Translations under genes and position numbers: made by a program | Part shown: positions 26,296 through 34,951 of the stretch, one piece after another | Layout: every line of letters starts with the position of its first letter | Numbering within the stretch: the first letter of the stretch is position 1 | DNA from: Bacteroidales bacterium | GTDB lineage: Bacteria; Bacteroidota; Bacteroidia; Bacteroidales; F082 | Direction: 5' to 3' | Assembly (NCBI GenBank): GCA_017549805.1 | Contig: JAFYNJ010000024.1 | Coordinates: forward strand, 1-60,905 | DNA length: 60,905 nucleotides | Notes under the pieces: generated by a model | Seen by the model: only the letters and a program-made list of their open reading frames with translations | The model's database searches: none | Told to the model about the DNA's origin: nothing

Positions 26296-27301
26296 TTCTT
26301 TGATGCAACTTCAGTTCAATTTGTTGGTCGACAATGTTGTCGCCCATGAGGGTCATTTGTAACAGGGAACCCTTGCCTACCATGTACTTGAAACGAACCA
26401 TTTGGCTTTTTTCCACACCCTCTGGCATATCGTCCAACAAGAAAGCGTCGCTCATCAAAATCTGGTTGTTGTCACCCACAACCCTGACAACCAGCTGCAA
26501 TCCAGTAGCCGCATGAGGGCCGATGTTTTGCAAATCCAATTTCAGTGCGCAATCCGCCTTTTGATACATGAGTGCGGGATCCGACTCAAAGTTCACACTT
26601 TTCACGATCAGCACCGGATCCAACCTCACGGGAACTACTTCAAACACAGACGAGGCATATTTATCTGGAATCTGCCCAATCTCCCATCCGGGAGCCGTTG
26701 TCTCCAGATAGCAATACTTCTTGTCGTCAAACTTAAGATACGACGATGTCTCAACCGCCTCGCAACAGACACCGATGGCAACATGATCGGGAAGCGACAG
26801 CAACACGAAATCGACGTTCATCTCATGCAACAAGGCGCCCAAAAGTATCGCCTTGTCCTCACAATCCCCTCGCCCATCCGCCAAAGTCTCGACGGGATAT
26901 CGCACATACTCATTTCGGCCTTTTGAAAGCTTGTCATAGGCATACGGCAACGACTGCACAAACGCCAACGTCTCCTGGATCTTATCCACATCCGACATCT
27001 TTGCATTGACAAGCTGGGCTGCCAACGCTTTCACAGCCCCACTCCCAAGTTCCGAAAACATGAAACCGAAATAGGCCACCAGACCTCCGGCATTTTCAGC
27101 TGCCACACCCGAATAACGATAAGCCAAATGATCACGATGGTTTCTGTAATAATTGAGCACTTCATTGTCGATCAACAAGGAACATTCTCGCTCTTTTCCC
27201 CCGCTGGACCAAGAGAAGCGATACATCTGCTTGTCGTTTTCGGATGCCGAAACCGACAGGCCAAGGAAACAAATGGTCGTTAAGATGAGGATTCTATTCA
27301 T
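26276..27301 (-). CDS. Secreted transglutaminase-like protein
   Basis: A 341-residue exported protein. The signal peptide MNRILILTTICFLGLSVSASE starts at the ATG at 27301; a TTG two codons earlier is rejected. The central transglutaminase-like core has a candidate triad of Cys147 in GRGDCEDKAILLGALL, His173 in PDHVAI and Glu200 in CYLETT (Glu instead of the usual Asp). This family includes peptidases and amidases more often than true transglutaminases. The C-terminal third (about 235-341) is an Ig-like beta domain with LKLDLQNIGPHAATGL. It is the last gene of the run beginning with the exonuclease at 32065 and follows the tricorn-type protease by 28 bases. Confidence 0.8.
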   Translation of the reverse strand: MNRILILTTICFLGLSVSASENDKQMYRFSWSSGGKERECSLLIDNEVLNYYRNHRDHLAYRYSGVAAENAGGLVAYFGFMFSELGSGAVKALAAQLVNAKMSDVDKIQETLAFVQSLPYAYDKLSKGRNEYVRYPVETLADGRGDCEDKAILLGALLHEMNVDFVLLSLPDHVAIGVCCEAVETSSYLKFDDKKYCYLETTAPGWEIGQIPDKYASSVFEVVPVRLDPVLIVKSVNFESDPALMYQKADCALKLDLQNIGPHAATGLQLVVRVVGDNNQILMSDAFLLDDMPEGVEKSQMVRFKYMVGKGSLLQMTLMGDNIVDQQIELKLHQRSRRGRY

Positions 27302-27329
27302 GCTCAATAGAACTCCCCAACGGCAAGTT

Positions 27330-30300
27330 TTATTTTCCCCAGTAATGGAATTTTTTCACTTCCTTCTTCAATTCCTTCACGGCAGCTTCCAACTGCTCAT
27401 CCACGCCTGTCGCCATTTTCTCAGGGGTGTTGCGCACTTTCACATCGGGTTCCAACTGGGTGTTCTCCAGCCAATTGCCCTGCTCCGTGCGGTAACCCAC
27501 CACAGGCAAGCCGAAATACAGGGACGGATCCTGCAAAGTCTCCCAAGTCACGCTCGACATGGTGCCTGGCACAGGCATACCTACCAGGCTCCCCATTCCT
27601 TTGTGCTTGTAAACCCAAGGCGTGCCATGCGCGTTGCTGTAGTTGGCCTCCCCGATGATCATCACCGAAGGTTTGTTGTAACGACGCGATGGCATTACAC
27701 AAGCCACACTGTCGTTGACGACCTGTTCGAGGTATTTCTCGCCGCTGAAAAGAACTTCGATATCCTCGTGCAAACGCCCACCACCATTGAAACGCGTATC
27801 GATGACAATGCCGTCGCATAGGTTGTATTTGCCCAAGATTTGCGAATACACATCGCGGTAGCTGGCATCGCCCATGCTGCGGATATGGACGTAACCCAGC
27901 CGTCCGTTCGACAGTTTCTTGACGGTCTCTTCGTTATGTTTCACCCAACGGTTGTAGAGCAACTCGTTCATCGCACCATGCGTGATGGGTTTCACGGTCT
28001 CCTCCCATTCATTGCCACCTTTGCTGATCGTGACCAAGACGGTCTTGCCAGCCTTGTTGTTGAGCAAAGGATAGTAATCCATGCCTTTCTTGATCTCCAC
28101 ACCGTCAATCTTCTGGATAACACAACCTTCGGTCACTTCCGATTTTTTCTTGTCGAAAGGACCGCCTTCCACTACCTCGGCAATTTTCAGCCCGTCGCCT
28201 CTATAGTCCAAATCGAGCAGCACACCGAACTCAGCCGTCGCATCTCCTTTGCTTGATGGACGGTAGCCCGATCCCGTATGCGACACATTGAGTTCACCTA
28301 GCAACTCACTCAGCATCTCCGAGAAGTCGTAGTTGTTGTTGATATGTTGCAAGAAAGGATGATAGGCCTCTTTCATCGCTTCCAGATCCACCCCGTGATG
28401 GTCCTTCATGAAGAAACGCTTCTCGATCTGAAGAAACACATGGTTGAACATGTATTCGCGCTCCTCAGCCAGGTCAAGATTCATAGTGGCGTCATACTTG
28501 ATGTTGGTGGACTTGCCGCCCTTGGCTTCCACCTTCTGGAGATTGCCTCCCGAAAGCAAGAAAATGTTGTCGCCTTTCTTGTCCATACGCAACCGTGCTC
28601 CGCCTTGTCCCATCTTTTTCAGGATTTTCATCGATTTTTCGCGCACATTAAGTTCCCAAAGGTCGAAACCCTTCTCGAAGGAAGCCATGAAATAGAGCTT
28701 CTCGCCATCTTTCGACAGGGCCATGCCGCTTAGACCCGACGACATCGGCGTCAACCTTACCACACGGTCCTGCAAGTGTTCGAGATCCACCTCTATTTGC
28801 TTGGGTTCGGCCGATTTGTCATCCTTCTTTTCGTCTTTCTTGTCATTTTCCTCTTTCTTAGGTTCGTCTTTTGGTTTATCCTTGCTGCCTTTCTCCACTT
28901 CCTTCAGCAAGGCATATTCTTCCTTATTGAGACGAAACTTGTCGTAGGCATCTTGATTCAAAAAAGCGATGAAAGCATCACGCTGGCTGCCCCAAGAGGC
29001 ATGGGAACGCATGCCGTAGCGGTCGGACGAGAAAAGGACGGCGTTGCCGTCGAGAACCCATTGCGGATCTTCGTCGAAGTAGGCACTCTCGGTGATGTTG
29101 TAAATCTTTTGGGATCCGTCGGCTTTTACGATGCCGATATCAGAATAGGGGTCGTGCCGATGCGTGATGAGCGTCACAGCAAACCACTTCCCATCGGGCG
29201 ACCATTGGTAGTCCATACTGCCATAATGCTGTGTGCCATCCGTAATCTGGCGCACCTCTTTGGAGGCGATGTTATAAACCTTCAAAATGTTGCGATTCTC
29301 AATGAAAGCAATCTCCTTGCCGTCGGGCGAGTATTCGGGATTGCTACGCTCAACACCGTCCTTGTCGAACAAGGGTGTCTCCTCCACCAAAGTGGCGTAC
29401 GCGAAGTTGTAGTCGTCCTTGCGAACGATGGTGGCCTGATAAAGGTTCCAATAGCCATCGCGCTCGGAGGCATAGACCAAGGTGCGTCCGTCCTTGGAAA
29501 ACGAGGGAGAGCGCTCCGCCTGAGCGGTATGGGTGATTTGCTTGGTAGTGGCGTATTCGTCCACACCCGTCACGAAGACCTCACCGCGCGACACAAAGGC
29601 GATCAGCTTGTCATCATCGCTCAAGGCAAAACTGCCCGCGCCCTTGAAGTCCTGTTTCACCAATTGCTCTTCAGGCTGGTCGTTGACGATTTCAATAGGT
29701 ATCCTCTTGGGCTTTTCACCGATATGGTGCGCATAAATCTCACCCTTGTAACCATAGCAAATCAATCCGTTGTCAGCCACGCTCAGGAAGCGCACCGGAT
29801 GGGTCGTATAACGGGTGATCGCCTCAGCCTTCTCAAGGTTGTCAACAGGAGCCTTATACACATTGAAGCTGCCTCCGTCGCGCTCGCTCAGGAACACCAC
29901 CTCCTTATAGCCGGGCAGGTAACGCGGGTCGCGGTCTTCACCCACGTTTGTGGTCAGGATGGTATGGGTTTTCTTTTGGGCGTCATAATACACGATGTCG
30001 CGGGCAACCGACGAGGTGTGGTGCTTGCGCCATACATTCTCGCTACCTTTTCGGTCGTAATAAAGGAACGACTTGCCGTCCTTGGCAAACGACATGCTGC
30101 AAACGGGCACCTCCACTACCTGTTCGGGACGACCACCTGCAACGCTTACCTTATACAATTCGGTAATCCAAGAAGCAGGAAACTGAACGTTTTCAACTCC
30201 CTTTTGGACTTGGGAAGAGAAGTGGATTTCCTTTCCGTCAGGCGAGAAAGCCAATGGGATTTCGTATGCTGAATTGGTGGTCACACGCTGGGCAACACCG

Positions 30301-30581
30301 CCTTCAGCCGAAACGGTGTAAATATCATAGTTGCCGTTGCGGTCCGATGCGAAAGCCAGCATTTTGCCATCTGGCGACCAAATCGGTTGTGTTTCATATG
30401 ACGAAGAGGTGGTGATTTGCAAGGCTTTGCCGCCACCTATAGGCACCACATACACGTCGCCCTTATAGCAAAAGGCAATCTTGTCGCCCTGAGGCGAAAT
30501 CACATTGTAGCGCATCCACAAAGGCTTGGCAAGCAGCTGGACGCCCAACAGCAAAAATACAATGGTCAGTAATTTTTTCAT
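27330..30581 (-). CDS. Tricorn-type S41 protease with TolB-like beta-propeller
   Basis: A 1083-residue periplasmic or outer-membrane-associated protease. Signal peptide MKKLLTIVFLLLGVQLLAK. The N-terminal half (about 25-500) is a TolB/WD40-like propeller with repeated IWSPDGKMLAFASDRNG units. A highly charged Lys/Asp/Glu linker lies at about 555-590, then a second propeller-like segment, a PDZ domain (about 745-830) and a C-terminal S41 catalytic domain. VIDTRFNGGG and the nucleophile serine in GEANYSNAHG (about residue 980) are present. Archaeal tricorn degrades short peptides cytoplasmically; the exported bacterial homologues have unknown substrates. It follows the FAH-family gene by 11 bases in one operon. 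Confidence 0.92.
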   Translation of the reverse strand: MKKLLTIVFLLLGVQLLAKPLWMRYNVISPQGDKIAFCYKGDVYVVPIGGGKALQITTSSSYETQPIWSPDGKMLAFASDRNGNYDIYTVSAEGGVAQRVTTNSAYEIPLAFSPDGKEIHFSSQVQKGVENVQFPASWITELYKVSVAGGRPEQVVEVPVCSMSFAKDGKSFLYYDRKGSENVWRKHHTSSVARDIVYYDAQKKTHTILTTNVGEDRDPRYLPGYKEVVFLSERDGGSFNVYKAPVDNLEKAEAITRYTTHPVRFLSVADNGLICYGYKGEIYAHHIGEKPKRIPIEIVNDQPEEQLVKQDFKGAGSFALSDDDKLIAFVSRGEVFVTGVDEYATTKQITHTAQAERSPSFSKDGRTLVYASERDGYWNLYQATIVRKDDYNFAYATLVEETPLFDKDGVERSNPEYSPDGKEIAFIENRNILKVYNIASKEVRQITDGTQHYGSMDYQWSPDGKWFAVTLITHRHDPYSDIGIVKADGSQKIYNITESAYFDEDPQWVLDGNAVLFSSDRYGMRSHASWGSQRDAFIAFLNQDAYDKFRLNKEEYALLKEVEKGSKDKPKDEPKKEENDKKDEKKDDKSAEPKQIEVDLEHLQDRVVRLTPMSSGLSGMALSKDGEKLYFMASFEKGFDLWELNVREKSMKILKKMGQGGARLRMDKKGDNIFLLSGGNLQKVEAKGGKSTNIKYDATMNLDLAEEREYMFNHVFLQIEKRFFMKDHHGVDLEAMKEAYHPFLQHINNNYDFSEMLSELLGELNVSHTGSGYRPSSKGDATAEFGVLLDLDYRGDGLKIAEVVEGGPFDKKKSEVTEGCVIQKIDGVEIKKGMDYYPLLNNKAGKTVLVTISKGGNEWEETVKPITHGAMNELLYNRWVKHNEETVKKLSNGRLGYVHIRSMGDASYRDVYSQILGKYNLCDGIVIDTRFNGGGRLHEDIEVLFSGEKYLEQVVNDSVACVMPSRRYNKPSVMIIGEANYSNAHGTPWVYKHKGMGSLVGMPVPGTMSSVTWETLQDPSLYFGLPVVGYRTEQGNWLENTQLEPDVKVRNTPEKMATGVDEQLEAAVKELKKEVKKFHYWGK

Positions 30582-30592
30582 ATCGATTAGTA

Positions 30593-31204
30593 TTATTTCA
30601 CTCTAAACCAAAACACCGGATCGCCTTCCAAAAACAGTTCCAGCTTGTCGCCGACATGCACTTCCCCGACACCCCGAGGCGTACCCGTGAAGATGTAATC
30701 CCCTTCCTTCAAGGTCACAAAACGCGAAACGTATGAGACAATCCGATCGAAGCTGAAGATCATGTCTCGGCTGTTGCCCTGTTGCGCCCATTCATCATTC
30801 AGCTTCATGCCAAAAGTGATCTCCGTCGGGTCTTTCAAGTCGGCAATCTTCTTGAATTCCCCAATGGGTGCCGAGCTGTCGAATGCCTTGGCCATCTCCC
30901 AAGGAAGACCCTTCTCGATGCATTGGCGCTGCAGGTCGCGAGCCGTGAAATCGATGCCCACCGTAATGGCATCATAGTATTTGTGTGCAAAACGCTCCTC
31001 GATGGATCGTCCAGGTTTGCAGATGCGAATGACCAGTTCCGTCTCGTAATGGATCTCCTTCGAGAAGTCAGGATAGAAAAACGGGTTGTGCGGTAGTAGC
31101 AAGGCAGAAGCCGGCTTCATGAAAAACAGCGGCTCAGACGGCAATTCATGATCCAACTCGGCGATATGCGCCAGATAGTTCCTTCCAATACAGATAATCT
31201 TCAT
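30593..31204 (-). CDS. Fumarylacetoacetate hydrolase (FAH) family protein
   Basis: A 203-residue cytoplasmic enzyme of the FAHD1-like group, usually an acylpyruvase or oxaloacetate decarboxylase/tautomerase. It starts MKIICIGRNYLAHIAEL. The metal-binding HxE...E pattern is seen in IHYETELVIRI, and GIDFTARDLQ plus GDYIFTGTPRGVG are family signatures. The length is typical of the short FAH class. It lies 12 bases downstream of the exonuclease gene and 11 bases upstream of the tricorn-type gene, so it is operonic by spacing, with no obvious functional link. Confidence 0.88.
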   Translation of the reverse strand: MKIICIGRNYLAHIAELDHELPSEPLFFMKPASALLLPHNPFFYPDFSKEIHYETELVIRICKPGRSIEERFAHKYYDAITVGIDFTARDLQRQCIEKGLPWEMAKAFDSSAPIGEFKKIADLKDPTEITFGMKLNDEWAQQGNSRDMIFSFDRIVSYVSRFVTLKEGDYIFTGTPRGVGEVHVGDKLELFLEGDPVFWFRVK

Positions 31205-31216
31205 AACAATTCAATA

Positions 31217-32065
31217 TCAAAGACGCTTAGAGAATTTCTCTGCCAACTTCTTCAGTTTTTTCTCCTCAAGCACTCTCTCGTTGATTTCCGTGATAAGTTG
31301 CTTGGTATAAAGCGGGAAATCGCTATTCATCATCCAGGAATAGTAGGCGGGTTCCACCCTGAAGACATCCTCCACCCGACGGCCCTTGTGCTTGCCAAAC
31401 AGGAACACTTCCTTTCCCTCTTCGTCATAGATGATCTGTCCCGAGAGGTCGGCATTTTGATGGTGTGCTGAAAAACGCGACAATTCCTTCATGTCGTTGA
31501 TCGGTCCTTGCGACCTATTGCCTTTTCCATCCTCATACATGACGCCGTCATACTTGTCGAGCATGGCCTTCAACACCTCGTAGGTAGCCTTGGTGTCGGC
31601 ACCGGCGCCATGTGCCCCTTCCAGTTCTGAATGGCAGAAGAAACGGTATGCGCCTTTCAAGGTACGCGGCTCCATCTTCATGAAGATGTTCATCACATCG
31701 ATGAAATCACGGCTCTTCAGGTCGAACTCACAGCCCACGCGCAGAAACTCCTCCATCAGCATGGGAAGGTCGAATTTCAGGATGTTGTAACCCGCCAGGT
31801 CGGCATTGCCGATAAAGGACGCTATTTCCTCGGCCTTTTCCCGGAAAGTAGGTTCGTTTTTCACCATCTCGTTGGTATAGCCATGCACCGAGGAAGATTC
31901 CGCCGAGATGGGAATCTCCGGATTGAGCAGCCAAGTGCGTTGTTCCTCGCTCCCATCCGTGTTGATCCTTAAAATGCTGATCTCCACAATGCGGTCATGC
32001 GTCGTATTCAGCCCTGTCGTCTCCAAGTCAAAGAAGGCGATCGGGCGTTTCAAGTTTAATTCCAT
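31217..32065 (-). CDS. DEDDh 3'-5' exonuclease (DNA polymerase III epsilon-like)
   Basis: A 282-residue exonuclease. The ATG at 32065 is used (MELNLKRPIAFFDLETTG); the longer frame runs into the divergent promoter region. Exo motifs are FFDLETTGL (I), AGYNILKFDLPML (II) and HGAGADTKATYEVL (III, H-x(4)-D), giving the DEDDh set. A C-terminal extension (about 200-282) has GKHKGRRVEDV and a terminal lysine-rich helix, as in Bacteroidota stand-alone epsilon-like proteins. The role is proofreading or DNA repair trimming. It is first in the minus-strand operon reading to 26276. Confidence 0.9.
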   Translation of the reverse strand: MELNLKRPIAFFDLETTGLNTTHDRIVEISILRINTDGSEEQRTWLLNPEIPISAESSSVHGYTNEMVKNEPTFREKAEEIASFIGNADLAGYNILKFDLPMLMEEFLRVGCEFDLKSRDFIDVMNIFMKMEPRTLKGAYRFFCHSELEGAHGAGADTKATYEVLKAMLDKYDGVMYEDGKGNRSQGPINDMKELSRFSAHHQNADLSGQIIYDEEGKEVFLFGKHKGRRVEDVFRVEPAYYSWMMNSDFPLYTKQLITEINERVLEEKKLKKLAEKFSKRL

Positions 32066-32092
32066 AAAGTCAAAAAAAATGTATCTTTCATG

Positions 32093-32100
32093 CAAAGATA
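32093..32100 (-). promoter_or_regulatory. -7 box of the exonuclease operon
   Basis: TATCTTTG on the minus strand, 27 bases before the ATG at 32065. It is divergent from the plus-strand box 13 bases away. Confidence 0.6.
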
Positions 32101-32113
32101 GCAGAAATAATCT

Positions 32114-32121
32114 TACCTTTG
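32114..32121 (+). promoter_or_regulatory. -7 box of the DUF3276 gene
   Basis: TACCTTTG matches TAnnTTTG, 24 bases before the ATG at 32146. Confidence 0.6.
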
Positions 32122-32145
32122 TGCGATTTTTCAAACTTTAAAGAT

Positions 32146-32496
32146 ATGATGGAAGAAAATGAAATGAAGAATGAAAAGGAAGATTTGTTCTCGAAAGCTG
32201 TCAGGGCTGGAAAAAGAACTTACTTCTTTGATGTGAAAACCACGAAAAGCGATGAGAAATACCTTACTATCACGGAGAGCAAGCGCCGTTTCGACAACGA
32301 ACAGAACCGCTTCTTCTTCGAAAAGCACAAGATCTTCCTCTATAAGGAGGATTTCGTGAAGGTTTCCAAAGCTTTGAATGATGCGATCAATTTCATTGAA
32401 ACTGGTGAGTATCCGGAAGACTATAACGAGGAACCCGTTCCGACCAACGAAGACGGCCTCGACAAATGGTTTGACGATCTGGACAAAAATCTTTGA
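32146..32496 (+). CDS. DUF3276 / PUR-alpha-like small protein
   Basis: A 116-residue cytoplasmic protein conserved in Bacteroidota. The ATG at 32146 is preferred over an in-frame TTG at 32119, which lies inside the promoter box. The core (about 20-85) reads GKRTYFFDVKTTKSDEKYLTITESKRR, then FEKHKIFLYKEDFVKVSKALNDAINFI, which is the PUR-type nucleic-acid-binding repeat. An acidic tail with EDGLDKWFDDLD follows. It presumably binds single-stranded DNA or RNA. It is monocistronic, with its own promoter and a strong terminator. Confidence 0.88.
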   Translation: MMEENEMKNEKEDLFSKAVRAGKRTYFFDVKTTKSDEKYLTITESKRRFDNEQNRFFFEKHKIFLYKEDFVKVSKALNDAINFIETGEYPEDYNEEPVPTNEDGLDKWFDDLDKNL

Positions 32497-32515
32497 TGAA
32501 TCAACAAAAAGACTT

Positions 32516-32548
32516 AAGAGGCCGCCCCGAAATGCGGCCTCTTTTTTT
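32516..32548 (+). terminator. Rho-independent terminator of the DUF3276 gene
   Basis: AAGAGGCCGC, an 8-base loop, GCGGCCTCTT, then a run of T. It starts 20 bases after the stop codon. Confidence 0.92.
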
Positions 32549-32615
32549 ATCAACAAAAGAAATGGTTGTTGATAACTTTCATTCGACCGAAACAACAAAA
32601 AACAGGCAAATAGCG

Positions 32616-32623
32616 TACTTTTG
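32616..32623 (+). promoter_or_regulatory. -7 box of the parAB operon
   Basis: TACTTTTG, 26 bases before the parA ATG. Confidence 0.6.
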
Positions 32624-32649
32624 CTATCCGTTAAAAAAGACTACTATTT

Positions 32650-33420
32650 ATGGGTAAAATCATAGCAATTGCAAACCAAAAAGGAGGCGTAGGCAAGACC
32701 ACCACGGCCATCAACCTTGCAGCCAGCCTTGCCGTCCTCGACCATAAAACCCTACTCATCGATGCCGATCCACAAGCCAATGCCACCTCGGGAGTGGGTT
32801 TCAACCCCAAAGAAATCAACACCAGCGTTTACGAATGCATCATCGACAGGACCGATCCGCACGATGTCATCGTGGAGACCGAGACCCCGAACCTCTTCTT
32901 ATTGCCCGCCCACATCGACCTCGTAGGTGCCGAAATCGAGATGATCAATTTGCCCGAGAGGGAGCAGATGATGCGCAAGACCTTGGCTTCCGTTAAAAAC
33001 GAATACGAATTCATCATTATCGACTGCTCGCCCTCGTTGGGACTCGTCACCGTGAATGCCCTCACCGCTTCCGACTCCGTGATCATCCCCGTGCAATGCG
33101 AGTATTTCGCCTTGGAGGGATTGGGCAAGCTGCTCAACACCATCAAGATCGTGCAAACCCGCCTGAATCCGAACTTGGACATCGAAGGCATCCTGCTGAC
33201 CATGTTCGACACACGTCTGCGCCTATCCAAACAGGTAGTCGAAGAAGTCAAGATGCACTTCCAGGACATGGTGTTCAACACCATCATCAACCGCAACACG
33301 CGACTCGGCGAGGCCCCCAGCTTCGGCAAGACCATCATCATGCACGATGCCGGCTCCATCGGTGCCATCAACTACCTGAACCTGGCAAGAGAAATACTTG
33401 AGAAAAACAATTTGAGATAA
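32650..33420 (+). CDS. parA: Chromosome-partitioning ATPase ParA/Soj
   Basis: A 256-residue deviant Walker ATPase that, with ParB, moves replication origins. The P-loop KGGVGKTTTAINLAASLA lies near residue 11, with Walker B in FIIIDCSPSLG and the DADPQAN motif. The length matches chromosomal Soj proteins. It is first in a plus-strand run parA-parB-DUF5683-dapB; parB begins 31 bases downstream after a heptanucleotide array. The gene order is conserved in many Bacteroidota, which argues for the chromosomal rather than a plasmid system. Confidence 0.96.
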   Translation: MGKIIAIANQKGGVGKTTTAINLAASLAVLDHKTLLIDADPQANATSGVGFNPKEINTSVYECIIDRTDPHDVIVETETPNLFLLPAHIDLVGAEIEMINLPEREQMMRKTLASVKNEYEFIIIDCSPSLGLVTVNALTASDSVIIPVQCEYFALEGLGKLLNTIKIVQTRLNPNLDIEGILLTMFDTRLRLSKQVVEEVKMHFQDMVFNTIINRNTRLGEAPSFGKTIIMHDAGSIGAINYLNLAREILEKNNLR

Positions 33421-33448
33421 AAGATAAAAGATAAAAGATAAGAGATAA
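33414..33448 (+). repeat. Heptanucleotide tandem array (AAGATAA type)
   Basis: Five 7-base units: GAGATAA, three AAGATAA, GAGATAA. The first unit contains the parA stop codon and the last ends 3 bases before the parB ATG. Because 7 is not a multiple of 3, its TAA triplets fall in all three frames. Confidence 0.9.
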
Positions 33449-33451
33449 AAC

Positions 33452-34372
33452 ATGCCTGACAACAATAAGAAAAGAGGATTGGGCCGTGGATTGGACGCCA
33501 TCCTCCAAAGTCCCGAGACCGACATCACCAGCCGCGACATCAGCGGTGACTACGTAGCCGGCGCCGTGGCCGAGATCGACATCAATCTCATCGAGGCCAA
33601 CCCCTTCCAGCCCCGTACCGAATTCGACGAGGCCGCGTTGGAAGAGTTGGCACAATCCATCAAGGAACAAGGCGTCATCCAGCCCGTCACGGTGCGCAAA
33701 CTCGGCTACAACCGCTACCAGCTGATTTCTGGAGAACGCCGTCTCAGGGCCTCCAAGCTTGCCGGGCTGTCGAAGATTCCGGTTTTCATCCGCATCGCCA
33801 ACGACGAGCAAATGCTAGAACTCGCCTTGATCGAGAACATCCACCGTGAGAACCTCAACGCCCTCGAGGTGGCCATCTCCTACCAACGGCTCATCGACGA
33901 GTGCAATCTCACCCAGGAACAGCTGAGCGAGAAATTGGGGAAAAACCGCTCCACCATCGCCAACTTCCTGCGTCTGCTGAAACTACCCGCCGAAATCCAG
34001 ATCGCCTTGCGCGACGGTCATATCTCCATGGCCCATGCCCGCGCCCTGATCAACGTCGAGGACAAGGAAACCCAACTCAAGCTCCTCCAGCAGATCATCG
34101 AAGAGGAACTCAACGTGCGCCAGACCGAAGAGCTCGCCAGCAATGCCAAGAATGCCATCAATCCCGTTGTCAGTAGCGGCGACAGCAAGGAACAACGCAA
34201 GCAAACCAACTACCTCCCCGACCACTTCAAGGCTCAGATCAAGACCCTTTCGCAAGCCTTGAACACCAAGGTGAAGGTAAAACGCAACATCAAAGGACAA
34301 GGCAGTGTCGTGATCGACTTCAAAAACGAAGCCGAATTCGACCGCATCATCGAACTCTTCAACAAGCACTGA
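33452..34372 (+). CDS. parB: Chromosome-partitioning protein ParB
   Basis: A 306-residue CTP-dependent clamp that loads at parS. It has the N-terminal ParA-interacting stretch KRGLGRGLDAIL, a ParB/Srx CTPase domain (about 45-135, with NPFQPR and ISGERRLRASKLAGL), the LALIENIHRENLN signature, a central helix-turn-helix (LGKNRSTIANFLRLL, about 150-200) and a C-terminal dimerisation domain. No parS palindrome was seen by eye in this window. Its stop codon abuts the start codon of the DUF5683 gene. Confidence 0.95.
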   Translation: MPDNNKKRGLGRGLDAILQSPETDITSRDISGDYVAGAVAEIDINLIEANPFQPRTEFDEAALEELAQSIKEQGVIQPVTVRKLGYNRYQLISGERRLRASKLAGLSKIPVFIRIANDEQMLELALIENIHRENLNALEVAISYQRLIDECNLTQEQLSEKLGKNRSTIANFLRLLKLPAEIQIALRDGHISMAHARALINVEDKETQLKLLQQIIEEELNVRQTEELASNAKNAINPVVSSGDSKEQRKQTNYLPDHFKAQIKTLSQALNTKVKVKRNIKGQGSVVIDFKNEAEFDRIIELFNKH

Positions 34373-34951
34373 ATGTCACGCCGCGCCTCACACCTCTGCC
34401 TTCTGCTCCTCGGAGCCCTGATGCTGCTTTCGGCGGCATCGGCACAGGCACAGGATGTGAAGAAGGAACACAGCGCCAAAAAGGCCGGATATCTGTCCAT
34501 CCTTCCTGGAGCGGGTCAGATTTACAACGGAAAATGGTGGAAAGTACCCATCATCTATGCGGGATTTGGCGGCATCGGATACATGGCCTACAGCAACTAT
34601 TCCGACTATAAGACATTTCTCACCGCCTACAAGATCAAGACAGGCAACCTTGATGTGGGAGACACCCAAAACGAGACCGCCATCCAACTTACCGAATACT
34701 ACCAAGCCAGCCAGTTGCAGAGCTACAAGGACTCCTATCGCCGCGACTTCGAGCTGTATTGCATCATTCTTGCCGCTTGGTACGGCCTCAACATCGTCGA
34801 TGCCATCGTTGACGGGCATCTTTACACCTACGACATCAGCGACGACTTAAGCCTTCAGATCGACCCGTGCCTACAATCCAGCCAAGCACCCTATTTACCT
34901 ATAACCCAATACGCTCAAGTCGGCTTATCCTTTAACCTTAATTTGAAATGA
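34373..34951 (+). CDS. DUF5683 membrane protein
   Basis: A 192-residue exported membrane protein. The N-terminal signal (about 1-27) is followed by KKAGYLSILPGAGQIYNGKWWKVPIIYAGFGG, the DUF5683 signature. A second hydrophobic segment lies near 130-147 (CIILAAWYGLNIVDAIVDGH), and the C-terminus has an outer-membrane-like end. The family is regularly encoded between parB and dapB in Bacteroidota and its function is unknown. It starts on the base after the parB stop and its stop overlaps the dapB start by 4 bases. Confidence 0.88.
   Translation: MSRRASHLCLLLLGALMLLSAASAQAQDVKKEHSAKKAGYLSILPGAGQIYNGKWWKVPIIYAGFGGIGYMAYSNYSDYKTFLTAYKIKTGNLDVGDTQNETAIQLTEYYQASQLQSYKDSYRRDFELYCIILAAWYGLNIVDAIVDGHLYTYDISDDLSLQIDPCLQSSQAPYLPITQYAQVGLSFNLNLK

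Noticed and set aside
26161-26349. A 62-codon plus-strand frame as an immunity gene for the RHS toxin
   Set aside because: Its start lies inside the toxin coding sequence and its end is antisense to the transglutaminase-like gene. It shows no immunity-like features.
28776-30272. A 498-codon open frame on the plus strand
   Set aside because: It is antisense to the propeller half of the tricorn-type protease, lacks any recognisable motif, and mirrors codon composition. The minus-strand gene is clearly real.
33414-33448. Heptanucleotide array as a CRISPR or a Shine-Dalgarno cluster
   Set aside because: Units are 7 bases with no spacers, so it is not CRISPR. The GAGATAA units are purine-rich, but arrays at other junctions are pyrimidine-rich, so ribosome binding cannot be the common role.
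32650-34372. A parS centromere site near parAB
   Set aside because: Searched by eye for a TGTTNCACGTGAAACA-like palindrome across the window and found none; it may lie elsewhere near the origin.
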